Shown here piece after piece: positions 34,516 through 43,749 of a stretch of DNA of 64,000 nucleotides (its first letter is position 1; the number at the start of each line of letters is the position of its first letter). The notes under the pieces were generated by a model, which searched no databases, had not been told where the DNA came from, and saw only the letters and a list, made by a program, of their open reading frames with translations. The DNA is from JACSRF01 sp963695505 (GTDB taxonomy: Bacteria; Chloroflexota; Anaerolineae; Promineifilales; Promineifilaceae). A program made the position numbers and the translations under genes. Where the stretch lies: assembly GCA_963695505.1 (NCBI GenBank), contig CAVOGX010000015.1, positions 186,001 to 250,000 on the forward strand, read 5' to 3'.

Positions 34516-34938
34516 ATGGACGCAGCAGTAACCTGGAATGGTGGCATGAGTTTTACCGGCACGGCAGACACAGGCTTCAACGTCGAGCTAGATGCCCATC
34601 CCAGCGTCGGTGGGGACGATAACGGCTTTCGGCCCATGGAGCTTATTGCCATGGGGCTGGCTGGCTGCACGGCTATGGATGTCATTTCCATCATGAAGAA
34701 AAAGCGGCAAAATGTCACCCGTTTCGAAGTAAAAACTCACCTGAAGCAAGCTGACGAGCATCCGAAAGTTTTTACCAGTGCCGTCATCGAATATATTTTC
34801 CATGGACATGACATCGATCCCGCAGCAGCCGAACGGGCCATAGAGCTATCTGAAACGCGCTATTGTCCGGCCCAGGCGATGTTTAACCAGATCATGCCAA
34901 TCGAATTAAAGTACACCATTGTTGAAGACGAGGATTAA
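34516..34938 (+). CDS. OsmC-family protein
   Basis: A small dimeric peroxidase-type protein acting on organic hydroperoxides in the cytosol. The product has 140 residues. The N-terminal SVGGDDNGFRPMELIAMGLAGCTAMDVISIMKKK segment carries the first redox Cys (LAGC), and the second lies in ETRYCPAQAMF; the spacing fits the OsmC/Ohr pair. AGAGGAG lies 8 bases before the ATG. A second OsmC-like gene begins at 63850. Confidence 0.88.
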   Translation: MDAAVTWNGGMSFTGTADTGFNVELDAHPSVGGDDNGFRPMELIAMGLAGCTAMDVISIMKKKRQNVTRFEVKTHLKQADEHPKVFTSAVIEYIFHGHDIDPAAAERAIELSETRYCPAQAMFNQIMPIELKYTIVEDED

Positions 34939-34998
34939 TAAAAGAATTTTTGCTGAGGACCGCCTTGAGATGATGGCACGCTTTAAGGGCAGCAAACT

Positions 34999-35247
34999 GT
35001 GTTCAAACAGTTACTGGTTCCTTTGGACGGGCCAAAATTAGCGGAGACAGCGCCGCCCTCCGCCCGGGAACTGGCAAATCGTTTTTCCAGCGACATAAAT
35101 TTGGTGCAAATTGTGCGTGGTTCCTACGTTTCGTCCAGCCTGAGTGGAGATGCATGTGCGGATGAGCTGCGTCTGGCAGAGATTCCGGTGCTGCTCATTC
35201 ATGCGGCGGAAGGCAAAGCGGACTGGCACGATGCCACTGTGCGGTAA
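34999..35247 (+). pseudogene. Internally deleted universal stress protein (UspA)
   Basis: The GTG-started frame gives MFKQLLVPLDGPKLAETAPPSARELANRF, a canonical UspA N-terminus, but after about 60 residues it jumps to LAEIPVLLIHA, which is the C-terminal strand of the fold. Some 70-80 residues, including the ATP-binding Gly motif, are missing. At 82 residues it is about half the normal length and is probably not functional. Confidence 0.65.
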
Positions 35248-35275
35248 CCGGTAAAAAGCCACCGCTGACGATTTC

Positions 35276-36081
35276 TCAGGGGGTGTTCTGAATCAGCGTA
35301 CCTACGGCCGTTTCTGGTGCAATCAGGGTTTGCTGTAAGTTTCCCGGTTCAAGGCCAGAAAATATGCGGATGCGTAAGCCCGAATAATCCTGCACCAGAT
35401 CGAGCATCTGCTGCACTTTGCTGGCCATGCCACCCGTGACGTCGGTTCCGCGTGACCCCTTCAAGGCGGGCTCAATCTCGGCAAAATTATCGGGGGTAAT
35501 GAGGGGAAGGACCTCTCCCGATTCATCCAATACGCCTGCTGTTTCCCCGCTAGTAGCAGCCAAGACGGCCGTTTCGGTAAGGCGTTGACCAGGAACTTTA
35601 GTATCTCCTCGGTGGAAATGATGGTGCCTCCCCACTTTGCGTCAAAGGCCACGTCCCCATAGACAACGGGCGTTAGGCCTGCCAACACGGCCGCCCACAC
35701 CGGCTGCCAGGCAAACTGCCGCAGTTCCCCGGACGTACAGTAGGCTGAGGCAGAGGGTTGGAGGGAAATGGCCGTTACCCCTGCCCGCAGCAATGCTTCA
35801 GTAATCAGGCGGTTTAGGCGGGCGGCGGCCGCACTGACCGCTGCAAATCCATTCCACTGCTCTGCGGAGCGCACGCCCCGCCGCGTGCCATACCGGGCGG
35901 CGGCTACGTGCCCAAAGGATCCGCTGCCATGCCCCAACACAAGTTGAAGGTTCGGCCGTTTCCGCTGTGCCGCAGCCAACTCTGCAGCCACTTGGGAAAT
36001 GACCTCCAGCCGGGGAGCTTCCACACCGGTTTTGTCTGTTAAAAGGGAACCACCCAGCTTCAAAAACAATAAATCATCCAT
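35276..36081 (-). CDS. Isopentenyl phosphate kinase (one frameshift)
   Basis: Phosphorylates isopentenyl phosphate to isopentenyl diphosphate, the last step of the alternative mevalonate pathway; Roseiflexus in the Chloroflexota is a known bacterial user. The amino-acid-kinase fold is shown by LFLKLGGSLLTDK at residues 4-16 and GHGSGSFGHVAA with the family His near 60; later come WGGTIISTEEIL and KGSRGTDVTGGMASKVQQML. One base is missing near 35590-35597; corrected it reads ILKFLGQRLTETAVLAATS. The ATG at 36081 gives the usual N-terminus. No other mevalonate gene is in the window. Confidence 0.82.
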
Positions 36082-36091
36082 GGGGAAATTT

Positions 36092-36139
36092 GTTCCAAGA
36101 TACAGGTTACAAACCTCCATGTAACCTGTATCTTGGAAC
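36092..36139 (-). terminator. Perfect 19-bp hairpin between M3 peptidase and IPK genes
   Basis: GTTCCAAGATACAGGTTAC and its exact reverse complement flank a 10-base loop. It lies between two minus-strand genes. There is no T run, so it may be a processing site or a Rho-dependent stop; its arms also have the 7-bp heptad texture. Confidence 0.6.
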
Positions 36140-36147
36140 CATAACTT

Positions 36148-37870
36148 TTATTGCGCAGTGACTGCTTCTAGGTCGGAAATGGTTTTTTCTAACAAACCGA
36201 CCACTTTCTCCATTACCGGTACGTCAAAGGCAAATTTTGCCCCGGCCGTTTCATACAACTCAGGCAAGGTGGCGGTGCCACCCAAAGCTAAAGCTTGACG
36301 ATAGCGGGCTATGGCCTCGCTCTGGTTTGCCAAGGCATTACTCCAAACTTGAATAGCCCCCACCTGAGCCATGCCATATTCAATGTAATAAAAAGGTGAG
36401 CCAAAGATATGCTGCTTACGGTGCCAGCCGGTGGCCATCTCCGCCGCAAAGCCATCCCACTCAATGCCAGGCATAAAACGGTTCCACAAGGTTGCCCAGG
36501 CTTCGTCACAGTTGGCCGGATCCATAGCTGCATCAGGGTTTTCGTAAACCCAATGCTGGAAATTATCCACCACGGCCATGTAAGGCCAAAAGAGAATGAT
36601 TTTTTGCAAATGCTGCGTGCGATGCCGGGCGGCATCAATTTCGGAATAATAGCCACCCTCGTTGGCAGCCAGGTAGGGGGCAGCCAGCAATTCCATGGCC
36701 ATAGAGGCAACCTCGTTAAACTCCATGTTGGCGCGCATTTGGGGCAAATAAGGCAATTTGCTGGCCTCAAATACGTGGAATGCGTGGCCGGCTTCATGAA
36801 GCATGGTGTTTACGTCCCGCGCTGACCCGACGGCATTCATGAAGATGAACGGCCGTTTCGCTACAGGAAAACTGGTGCAATAACCGCCTGGCGCTTTCCC
36901 CTTGCGATTAGGCAAATCCAGCAAATTTTCGCGGCGCATGGTAGCAAAGTAATCACCCAACTTAGGATCCACCTGCATAAAAATGGCCTCGGCTTTGGCG
37001 TCTAATTCCCCTGGGTCGCCATAAGGGCGCAAAGCAGGAAAAGAAAGAACGTCCCTGTCATCATCGACATCCCAAGGACGCAGGCGGTTAACACCAAGCT
37101 TGGCGCGATACTGCTCATAAATTCGTTCTGCAGCGGGGACCACTACCTTTTCAATCGCCTGGCCGAAAGCCTTGGCATCTTCGGGTGTGTAATTAAAACG
37201 CTTCAGCATTTGCCAGCGGAAGGCACGGTAATCCTTGCCATACCCTGCATTCGCTGCCTGCTCCATGCGCAGCGTGAGCAGCTTTTGCCACACCTCGTTG
37301 ATGGCCTGACGATCCGCAAGCTGCCGCTGGGACTTCAAGCGCCAAATTTCTTCGCGGGTCGCCCGGTGCGGGGTGTAAAAGAAGGGCTTCAGCCCCGTCA
37401 GAGTACGTTCCTCCCCAGCCCATTCTACCGTTTGCGCGCCAATTACTTTGTCATACTCAGCATCCAGCTTCCGCTCCTCGGCCAAGAGGGGTAAATTTTC
37501 TTGCCGGAAAAGGGCAACATCGCTGCGAATTTTCCGCAGCGGTTCGGCCATTCCATCAGGTTCAAGGCCGCTCTCGAGAAGTTTGACGCGCAGCTTTTGT
37601 TCCGCAGCCTGGCTGGTAGGAAAAATGTTTTCGAGGTAATCGTTATACGCTTTTTCAATAGATACATCCGTTGTATCAACAGTTTTGGCGACGTTCAGGC
37701 GAGAAAATCGCTCCCAGAGCATCTTGGATAAGCTGCTCCAATCTGTTAACCATTGATGCACCGTGCTGGCAGTTAACGGCCGTTCTTGCCAATTTCTCAT
37801 AATAGGGGGCAATTCGCGCCCAAGGCCAATCCATAAACTCTTGCGCCGTGGCGGGTAACGTTTCAAACAT
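36148..37870 (-). CDS. M3B-family oligoendopeptidase (PepF-like), one frameshift
   Basis: A cytosolic zinc metallopeptidase that trims oligopeptides. The zinc site is MLHEAGHAFHVFEA (HExxH, about residue 350) and the third ligand region is EVASMAMELLAAPYL; the C-terminal GTATLPELYETAGAKF block is typical of M3B. The true N-terminus is MFETLPATAQEFMDWPWARI, read from ATG at 37870. One extra base near 37785 shifts the frame; corrected it reads YYEKLAERPLTASTVHQWL. Total about 573 residues. The shift lies next to an ACGGCCGT octamer. Confidence 0.88.
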
Positions 37871-37913
37871 CAAACACTCCTCAAATATGTTATGGGTTTT
37901 TGTGCTTCACAAA

Positions 37914-38240
37914 TCAGATTACAGGGCGGTGGGCTTCCAGGCACACTACCCCATTAAATCCCACCGCCGCATTGTGGGGGATTCCCGCCGGCAAATCAAG
38001 CCGGTCACCTGGGCGCAGCGTAGTGGGTTCAGCTTCAATCGGGAACCCAAAAGTTATCGACCCTTCCAAGACAAAGATCACCCGACCATGGTCCAAGGAT
38101 TGGGCATGGAAAACGTCGCCCGGGGATGCCGTCCAGCGAAATGGTGCTAAACCATCCTCTTCGAAGAACTTAAGCAATACATCCTCGGTGGGTAGTTCTG
38201 CGTGGGGCCATTTTTGGATATGGATAATGTTGGCTTTCAT
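37914..38240 (-). CDS. Small cupin protein
   Basis: 108 residues in one cupin domain: WTASPGDVFHAQSLDHGRVIFVLEGSITFGF, then RPGDRLDLPAGIPHNAAVG, with a His in each of the two cupin motifs. It is divergent from the MarR gene with the operator in between, so it may be controlled by the same regulator. Substrate unknown. Confidence 0.75.
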   Translation of the reverse strand: MKANIIHIQKWPHAELPTEDVLLKFFEEDGLAPFRWTASPGDVFHAQSLDHGRVIFVLEGSITFGFPIEAEPTTLRPGDRLDLPAGIPHNAAVGFNGVVCLEAHRPVI

Positions 38241-38388
38241 GGGTTCACTCCTCTGCCCTACGAAAATTTGTTCCTGTAATGATACGTTGGGAAAAGAGCT
38301 TGGGCAAGTTCATTGACCACACACAAAGAGCAATAAAGTTGATAAGTTTTATCTAAGAGCCATTGACGTGCAGCAATATATCAATTAT

Positions 38389-38406
38389 TATCTCGACATC
38401 AAGATA
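38389..38406. promoter_or_regulatory. Palindromic operator, MhqR-like
   Basis: TATCTCGACATCAAGATA is an 18-bp palindrome with one mismatched pair per half and lies 19 bases before the MarR-type start codon. It closely resembles the MhqR operator consensus of Bacillus (TATCTCGAATTCGAGATA, recalled, not looked up). It fits autoregulation and control of the divergent cupin gene. Confidence 0.65.
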
Positions 38407-38424
38407 TTTGATATAGGATTTTTT

Positions 38425-38880
38425 ATGGGTACACATTTTCAAGGGAGACCAGAAGAAATTCTGGCACTCGACACTTATATTAAATTGTCAAGGGCAGCCG
38501 ATGCGGTTAACCACCAGATCAATGCTCATCTGAGCGACTTCGACCTGACGGTGAGCCAGTTTGGCGTGCTAGAAGCCCTGTACCACCTCGGGCCAATGCA
38601 GGTTGGTCAGGTTGGCGAAAAAATTCTCAAGAGCAGCGGCAATATGACGCTGGTAGTTGACAATTTGGTCAAACGGGGACTTCTCACACGGCAGCGGCGA
38701 GATGACGACAGGCGATGTATTGACCTGCATTTGACGAAAAACGGCCGTTCCCTAATTGAGTCCATCATGCCGCGCCACGTAGGCCAGGTTGTCAGGGCCC
38801 TTAACGCCCTCACCCAAGAAGAGCAAACGCAGCTTGGCAGATTGTGCCGCCAACTTGGGTTGGCCCAGGCGAGCAAGTGA
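38425..38880 (+). CDS. MarR-family transcriptional regulator, MhqR-like
   Basis: A winged-helix dimeric repressor of 151 residues. The recognition region VGQVGEKILKSSGNMTLVVDNLVKRGLLTRQRRDDDRRCIDLHLTKNGRSL shows the wing with the conserved DDRR. The closest well-studied analogue is MhqR, which senses quinones and controls ring-cleaving dioxygenases and a carboxylesterase, exactly the genes downstream. The ATG at 38425 is used instead of an earlier in-frame start because the latter would lie inside the operator. Confidence 0.85.
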   Translation: MGTHFQGRPEEILALDTYIKLSRAADAVNHQINAHLSDFDLTVSQFGVLEALYHLGPMQVGQVGEKILKSSGNMTLVVDNLVKRGLLTRQRRDDDRRCIDLHLTKNGRSLIESIMPRHVGQVVRALNALTQEEQTQLGRLCRQLGLAQASK

Positions 38881-38941
38881 AGTTTTGGGTGGTTGGCGGG
38901 ACAATCAATTCTCCAGCAGCCCAAAAGGAGTAGAATGTCTA

Positions 38942-39919
38942 ATGAATATTAAACCCGTACAAGGATTGCATCATATTACGGCCGTTGCCAGCAGCCCGCA
39001 GCGCAACGTCGATTTTTACCGCCAGGTTTTGGGGCAAAGGTTAATAAAAACCACCGTCAATTTTGACGACCCCGGCACATATCATTTTTATTACGGTGAC
39101 AACGTGGGAACGCCCGGTACAATTCTCACCTTTTTCCCCTGGCAGCACGTTGCTAAAGGGCGTGTAGGGAATGGGGAAACGGCCGCAACCGCGTACAGCA
39201 TCTCAGCAGGCTCGGTTGGTTTTTGGCAAGCCTACCTGGCCCGCCAGGGTGTAACCGTGCAGCAAGAGGCCCGCCGCTTCGGTGCAGAGATCATTGCCCT
39301 GGAAGATCCGGATGGTATGCGAATGGAGCTGATAGTATCAGATGACCCGGCAAACTTTCACATTTGGGAGGAAGGGCCTATTCCTGGCCAGCACGCCCTG
39401 CGTGGCTTTCACGGCGTTACGCTTTGGCTGGACCAGGTCGAAGCAACGGCCGAATTGCTAACAAGCCAATTAGGGTATCGGTTGGTCGGGCAAGAAGGTC
39501 CGCGGTTCCGGTTCGCTGCTGCCGGCGGCGACATAGGAGCGTATGTGGATATCGTGGAACGGCCTGGTGGAGAATACGGCCGTTTCGGGGTGGGGTCCAT
39601 CCACCACATTGCCTTCCGTACCGTGGATGATGCCGAACAGCAGTTGTACCTCTCCCAACTGCGCCAGGCGGGATATAGCGTAACCTCCGTTCAAGACCGG
39701 CAGTATTTCCACTCGATCTATTTTCGCTCCCCCGGTGGCGTATTGTTTGAAATTGCCACCGATGCGCCGGGCTTTCTTTATGACGAACCTGTAGAGGAAT
39801 TGGGTGACAACCTAAAGCTGCCGGCGTGGTTTGAGCCACATCGCGCCGAAATCGAGCAAGCGGTTCCCCGCTTCGAGCGCAAACCGATTCAAAAAGCAGA
39901 AACAATTTCCACCTTATAA
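38942..39919 (+). CDS. Ring-cleaving dioxygenase, MhqO-like (VOC family)
   Basis: 326 residues built from two vicinal-oxygen-chelate halves. The first starts VQGLHHITAVASSPQRNVDFY with the metal His, the second has LRGFHGVTLWLDQVEATAELL and GSIHHIAFRT; the Glu ligand is in GVLFEIATDAPGF. MhqO-type proteins open hydroquinone rings or detoxify them. AAAAGGAG lies 12 bases before the ATG. It is the first structural gene after the regulator. Confidence 0.85.
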   Translation: MNIKPVQGLHHITAVASSPQRNVDFYRQVLGQRLIKTTVNFDDPGTYHFYYGDNVGTPGTILTFFPWQHVAKGRVGNGETAATAYSISAGSVGFWQAYLARQGVTVQQEARRFGAEIIALEDPDGMRMELIVSDDPANFHIWEEGPIPGQHALRGFHGVTLWLDQVEATAELLTSQLGYRLVGQEGPRFRFAAAGGDIGAYVDIVERPGGEYGRFGVGSIHHIAFRTVDDAEQQLYLSQLRQAGYSVTSVQDRQYFHSIYFRSPGGVLFEIATDAPGFLYDEPVEELGDNLKLPAWFEPHRAEIEQAVPRFERKPIQKAETISTL

Positions 39920-39939
39920 AACTTCTTTGGAGGATGAAT

Positions 39940-40608
39940 ATGCACCCCTTAAACTCTTCAACAGGCAGCGGCCCGCATCAAGGGCAGCCCCTCATGACCA
40001 CTGGCGAGCCCCTGGGACAAGCGTCCGCCGCCATGATTCTAGTCCATGGCCGGGGAGCTACGGCCGAATCTATCTTGGAGTTAGCCGAATTGCTCCCCCA
40101 CCCTAGCATGGCTTATCTGGCCCCCCAAGCTGCCGGGGATACCTGGTATCCATACAGCTTCTTGTCCCCCATGGCTAATAACGAACCGGGGATCAGTTCC
40201 GGCATCCAGGTTTTAGCGGATTTGGTGGCCCGCATTGAAGCTGCAGGCATTCCGGCTGAACGGATCATCATCGGCGGGTTTTCTCAGGGGGCTTGCCTTG
40301 CATCGGAGTTTGTAGCCCGAAATGCCAGGCGCTATGGTGGCCTGTTGGTGTTTAGCGGCGGGGTTATTGGCCCTCCGGGCACACCGCGAAGCTACGCCGG
40401 GAATTTAGAAAGCACGCCTATTTTTATTGGGTGCAGTGACGTGGATTTTCACATCCCCCTCGAGCGCGTGGAAGAAACGGCCGTTCTTTTGGAAAAATTG
40501 GGCGGTCTGGTCATCAAAAAAATCTACCCCGGTATGGGACACACCATCAATCAAGACGAAATAGATGAAGCCCAAAAAATTGTATCGGCTCTCCATCAGG
40601 AAGCGTAA
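39940..40608 (+). CDS. Phospholipase/carboxylesterase, MhqD-like
   Basis: An alpha/beta hydrolase of 222 residues. The triad is Ser in GGFSQGACL, Asp in CSDVDFHIP and His in GMGHTINQDE; the oxyanion motif is LVHGRGATAESI. The ATG at 39940 is chosen because TTTGGAGG lies 6 bases upstream of it, while an earlier ATG at 39934 abuts the ribosome site. It occupies the position of mhqD in the B. subtilis mhqED operon. Confidence 0.82.
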   Translation: MHPLNSSTGSGPHQGQPLMTTGEPLGQASAAMILVHGRGATAESILELAELLPHPSMAYLAPQAAGDTWYPYSFLSPMANNEPGISSGIQVLADLVARIEAAGIPAERIIIGGFSQGACLASEFVARNARRYGGLLVFSGGVIGPPGTPRSYAGNLESTPIFIGCSDVDFHIPLERVEETAVLLEKLGGLVIKKIYPGMGHTINQDEIDEAQKIVSALHQEA

Positions 40609-40658
40609 GCGGCTGCTCAAAGATAGGCATTATTTTGAATAAAATAGGAGAAATTAAC

Positions 40659-41246
40659 ATGCAAAAGATTCAATCCCAAGGCGTCCATCATATCACTCTC
40701 ATAGGCGCTGACCGCCAAACATCCATTGATTTTTGGGAAGGCGTGCTGGGCATGCCCTTCATATTTGAACAGCCAAACCTGGATGTACCCGAGGAAAATC
40801 ACCTTTACTTTGACCCAGGAGACGGCCGTCTCATCACCATATTTACGCGGGAAGACCGGCGGCCTGACCCTACCCCGACACCCCAGGTCATCGGCAACTT
40901 ACACCACCTGGCTTTTATCGTCTCTCATGCTGCCTACACGCAAGTCGCCCAGCGGCTGGATGAACGCGGTATCCCTCACAGCGGGGAAGTAGACCGGGGC
41001 TTTATGGATTCTATCTACTTTAGGGACCCGCTGGGTTTGCTGGTAGAAATGGCCTGCTACAAATTCGACCCGCCGCCAGGTGTCACTCATGCGGAGGTGC
41101 TCCTTGAAGCGCACCTGCTGCGCACCGAACGGGGCGACTACAACATTACCGACGCCCACCTGGCTGACGCCATCGAGCGACTGGTGCAAAATACCACCCG
41201 CACTTTATCCACAGACCGCACTGCAAAAGATCCGTACCTGCGGTAA
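40659..41246 (+). CDS. VOC-family dioxygenase/glyoxalase-like protein, MhqE-like
   Basis: 195 residues; a single VOC module: GVHHITLIGADRQTSIDFWEGVLGMPFIFEQPN, then LHHLAFIVSHAAY and SIYFRDPLGLLVEMACYKF with His and Glu ligands. TAGGAGAAATT precedes the ATG. It closes the electrophile-stress cluster. Confidence 0.78.
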   Translation: MQKIQSQGVHHITLIGADRQTSIDFWEGVLGMPFIFEQPNLDVPEENHLYFDPGDGRLITIFTREDRRPDPTPTPQVIGNLHHLAFIVSHAAYTQVAQRLDERGIPHSGEVDRGFMDSIYFRDPLGLLVEMACYKFDPPPGVTHAEVLLEAHLLRTERGDYNITDAHLADAIERLVQNTTRTLSTDRTAKDPYLR

Positions 41247-41339
41247 GGTTTGCCCTCCGTTTTACCTTGTTCATTGTCCCCCTAACCGTTTACAATGAGG
41301 GTAGCTAAAACACCTGTTGATATCAATAAGGAGAACACA

Positions 41340-42641
41340 ATGACAAAAAAGCGAAAAGTGCTTTTTGAACAAACAATTCAGGCCCCGGTTTCGGCCGTTT
41401 ACGAGGCCTTTACAAACCAGGCCATGCTTACCCAATGGCTGTGTAACAATGCTCACGTTGATGCTCAGGAAGGTGGTGCATTTTTGCTGACCTGGAATCA
41501 ATCGAAATATTATGCAACTGGTGAATTCATACGACTAAAAGAAAACAAAAAGATTGCCTTTACCTGGCATGGACGAGGCGAACCCCACGAAACGGCCGTA
41601 ACCGTTAAGCTCAAAAAGGCAAAAAAGCGCACAAAGGTAACTCTCAAGCATAAAAAACTTGGCTCCGGCGAAGTTTGGCGCTATGCGCGCAAGCAAATTA
41701 AGGACGGCTGGCGCAGCAGCCTGGCCAATTTACAGCAGGTGCTGGAGACTGGATTAGATCGCCGCATTTACGAACGGCCGTTTCTGGGTATAACCATTGC
41801 CGGACTGGTTGGCGCAGAAGAGGCTGCCGAGCTGAGCCTCAACACAGCGGGGGGTATGCGCATCAACGGCACCATTCCGGGAACAGGCGCAGCCGAGGCC
41901 GGCCTCCAGGATCAAGACATACTCACCAAAATGAACGGCAACCCCTTAATCGACTTTCAAGCCATTCAACAGGTATTAGGAACGTACAAAGCGGGGGACA
42001 CCGTATCAGTTGAATTTTTCCGAAAAGGGCAACATTACACATCCGACATGACCCTTAGCCAACGGCCCGCCCCTGACGTTCCCGCCACCCCGGCGGAACT
42101 GGCCGCCCAGCTCCGCGAGGAATATGCCGCCATCGCCGCCGAGTTGGCCGCATTAGCCGCCGACACAACGGAAGATGAAGCCAGCTTCAAACCCAATGGG
42201 AGCTGGAGCGCAAAAGAAACATTGGCCCACCTGCTAACCACAGAACGCACCATGCACCTGGGAATTGCCAGCAATATGGACGGCCGTATCCTTTCCGGCT
42301 TGCCCTATAATCCCTCCTCCTGGATTAAGGCCTATGCGGATGCCCACACTTTTGCATCTTTAACGGCCGCTTTCAGCGAGGCAATGGATGAAACCATAGC
42401 CATCCTCACCAATTTGCCCGACGACCTGGTTGCCCGCAAAGTGATGTATCTGGGCATTGCGCAAAACGCGTTGGGCTACGTCAGCCACGTTCGCGGTCAT
42501 TTTGCCGACATGCAGCAACCTATCGAGGCCGGCCGTGAAGCCGCAGCAAAAGGTGCCCCAGATGCCGTCACGGCTGTTGAGGAACTAGAAATTACAAAAA
42601 GTAGTTTTGCCGGGGTAATCGGTGTAGAAGAAGAAGAGTAA
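41340..42641 (+). CDS. SRPBCC (AHSA1-like) - PDZ - DinB-like fusion protein
   Basis: 433 residues in three parts. Residues 1-140: SRPBCC/AHSA1-like (FEQTIQAPVSAVYEAFTNQAMLTQWLCNNA, later GEVWRYARKQIKDGWRSSLANLQQVLE). Residues about 150-235: a PDZ-like segment (FLGITIAGLVGAEEAAELSL, GTGAAEAGLQDQDILTKMNGNPLID). Residues about 260-425: a DinB-like four-helix bundle (NGSWSAKETLAHLLTTERTMHLGI, with YVSHVRGHFADMQ). I know each fold but not this combination; a role in stress or small-molecule binding is a guess. It carries three octamers in its frame. A TACAAT at 41291-41296 may be its promoter. Confidence 0.75.
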   Translation: MTKKRKVLFEQTIQAPVSAVYEAFTNQAMLTQWLCNNAHVDAQEGGAFLLTWNQSKYYATGEFIRLKENKKIAFTWHGRGEPHETAVTVKLKKAKKRTKVTLKHKKLGSGEVWRYARKQIKDGWRSSLANLQQVLETGLDRRIYERPFLGITIAGLVGAEEAAELSLNTAGGMRINGTIPGTGAAEAGLQDQDILTKMNGNPLIDFQAIQQVLGTYKAGDTVSVEFFRKGQHYTSDMTLSQRPAPDVPATPAELAAQLREEYAAIAAELAALAADTTEDEASFKPNGSWSAKETLAHLLTTERTMHLGIASNMDGRILSGLPYNPSSWIKAYADAHTFASLTAAFSEAMDETIAILTNLPDDLVARKVMYLGIAQNALGYVSHVRGHFADMQQPIEAGREAAAKGAPDAVTAVEELEITKSSFAGVIGVEEEE

Positions 42642-42665
42642 GAGCCCTCCACCGAAGGATCAAGG

Positions 42666-43349
42666 GTGACGAGACACAAGGATCGAGAATACTCGCAAGC
42701 TATATATGACAGCATCAAGCGGATTACGGCCGTTTCCATCCCACCTGCTAACCAACCTGTAGCCCATCTTCTCGAATATTTTCCGCAGCATGAGCGGGAG
42801 CTGCGCAAAATGAAAAAGTTTCGCTTTCAACTACTGCACCGCTGGTTAGTCGCCCACTTTGAACCATGCCGCGTGGCGGATATTGGCGGTGGAAAGGGGC
42901 TTCTGGCTCATTTATTGCAGCAAAGCGGCTGGCAAGCAACCGTCATTGATCCTATACCCCAAACCCTCCCCGACAAGTATAAAGACATCGCTGCCAACAC
43001 CAGGGTACGCATTGATTCCAAGGCTCGCGTACCCCACATTTCCGCCCCATTTTCCGGGGAAATGGCCGCTCATTTTGATTTGCTCATTGGCATGCATGCC
43101 CACGGCAGCAACGCGCTTATCATTGCCGCAGCCTCCGAGTATGGCTGCGGCTTCATCCTCTTCCCTTGCTGTGTTATTGATGAGCCCTTTTTCCCACTAC
43201 CAGGCATGGCCTGGATTGAAAGCGTGGCCGGTCATGCCGTTCAGCAAGGACACACGGTTTACCCTTTCCGCTTAAACTTCAAGGGGCAAAACATAGGTTT
43301 ATGCAGCCCGGGTCGCTGCCGGCTTAAAAGGGATGAGAATGTTCGGTGA
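42666..43349 (+). CDS. SAM-dependent methyltransferase-like protein
   Basis: 227 residues, GTG start. The SAM-binding motif I reads VADIGGGKGLLAHLL (about residues 68-82) and a later acidic VIDPIP follows beta-strand 2. The stretch FDLLIGMHAHGSNALI and the Cys-containing GFILFPCCVIDEPFF are reminiscent of tRNA (TRMT13-like) methyltransferases, which also use a Cys-Cys segment, but this is tentative. It overlaps the next start by 11 bases. Confidence 0.65.
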   Translation: MTRHKDREYSQAIYDSIKRITAVSIPPANQPVAHLLEYFPQHERELRKMKKFRFQLLHRWLVAHFEPCRVADIGGGKGLLAHLLQQSGWQATVIDPIPQTLPDKYKDIAANTRVRIDSKARVPHISAPFSGEMAAHFDLLIGMHAHGSNALIIAAASEYGCGFILFPCCVIDEPFFPLPGMAWIESVAGHAVQQGHTVYPFRLNFKGQNIGLCSPGRCRLKRDENVR

Positions 43350-43698
43350 GATGGTACAGACAAATCGGGGAGTTTACGTGCGTTGTGCTCCGGATAGCGG
43401 TGTAGTGGCTAATGAAAGTGACCTGCTAACGTTGTTTAGTGACTGCTATGAGTTTGCAACAAATCGTCTGTTGCTTTCCGAGGCTCATTTGCACCCGAAC
43501 TTCTTTGATTTGAGCACAGGAATGGCTGGGGCGCTATTCTTAAAGCTTTCAATCTATCATGTGAAAACGGCCGTTGTCGCCAATTTGCAGGCTATTAAAA
43601 GCCAACGATTCCACGAGCTCATTCAGGAAAGCAACAAGGGCAGCCAGATTCGGTTTTTCAATACCACCACTGAGGCAGAAAACTGGCTGCTAAGTTAA
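43339..43698 (+). CDS. DUF4180-like protein
   Basis: 119 residues. The pattern LSEAHLHPNFFDLSTGMAGALFLKLSIYHVKTAVV...FHELIQESNKGSQIRFFNTTTEAENWLLS agrees with the DUF4180 family (FFDLxTGxAG, ExNxG, EAxxWL). AAAAGGG precedes the chosen ATG. Function unknown. Confidence 0.7.
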   Translation: MFGEMVQTNRGVYVRCAPDSGVVANESDLLTLFSDCYEFATNRLLLSEAHLHPNFFDLSTGMAGALFLKLSIYHVKTAVVANLQAIKSQRFHELIQESNKGSQIRFFNTTTEAENWLLS

Positions 43699-43749
43699 TC
43701 ACTTCAGCACGCTGGTTGATTAAGCTCCGCACCTCCCCACAGCACAAAT

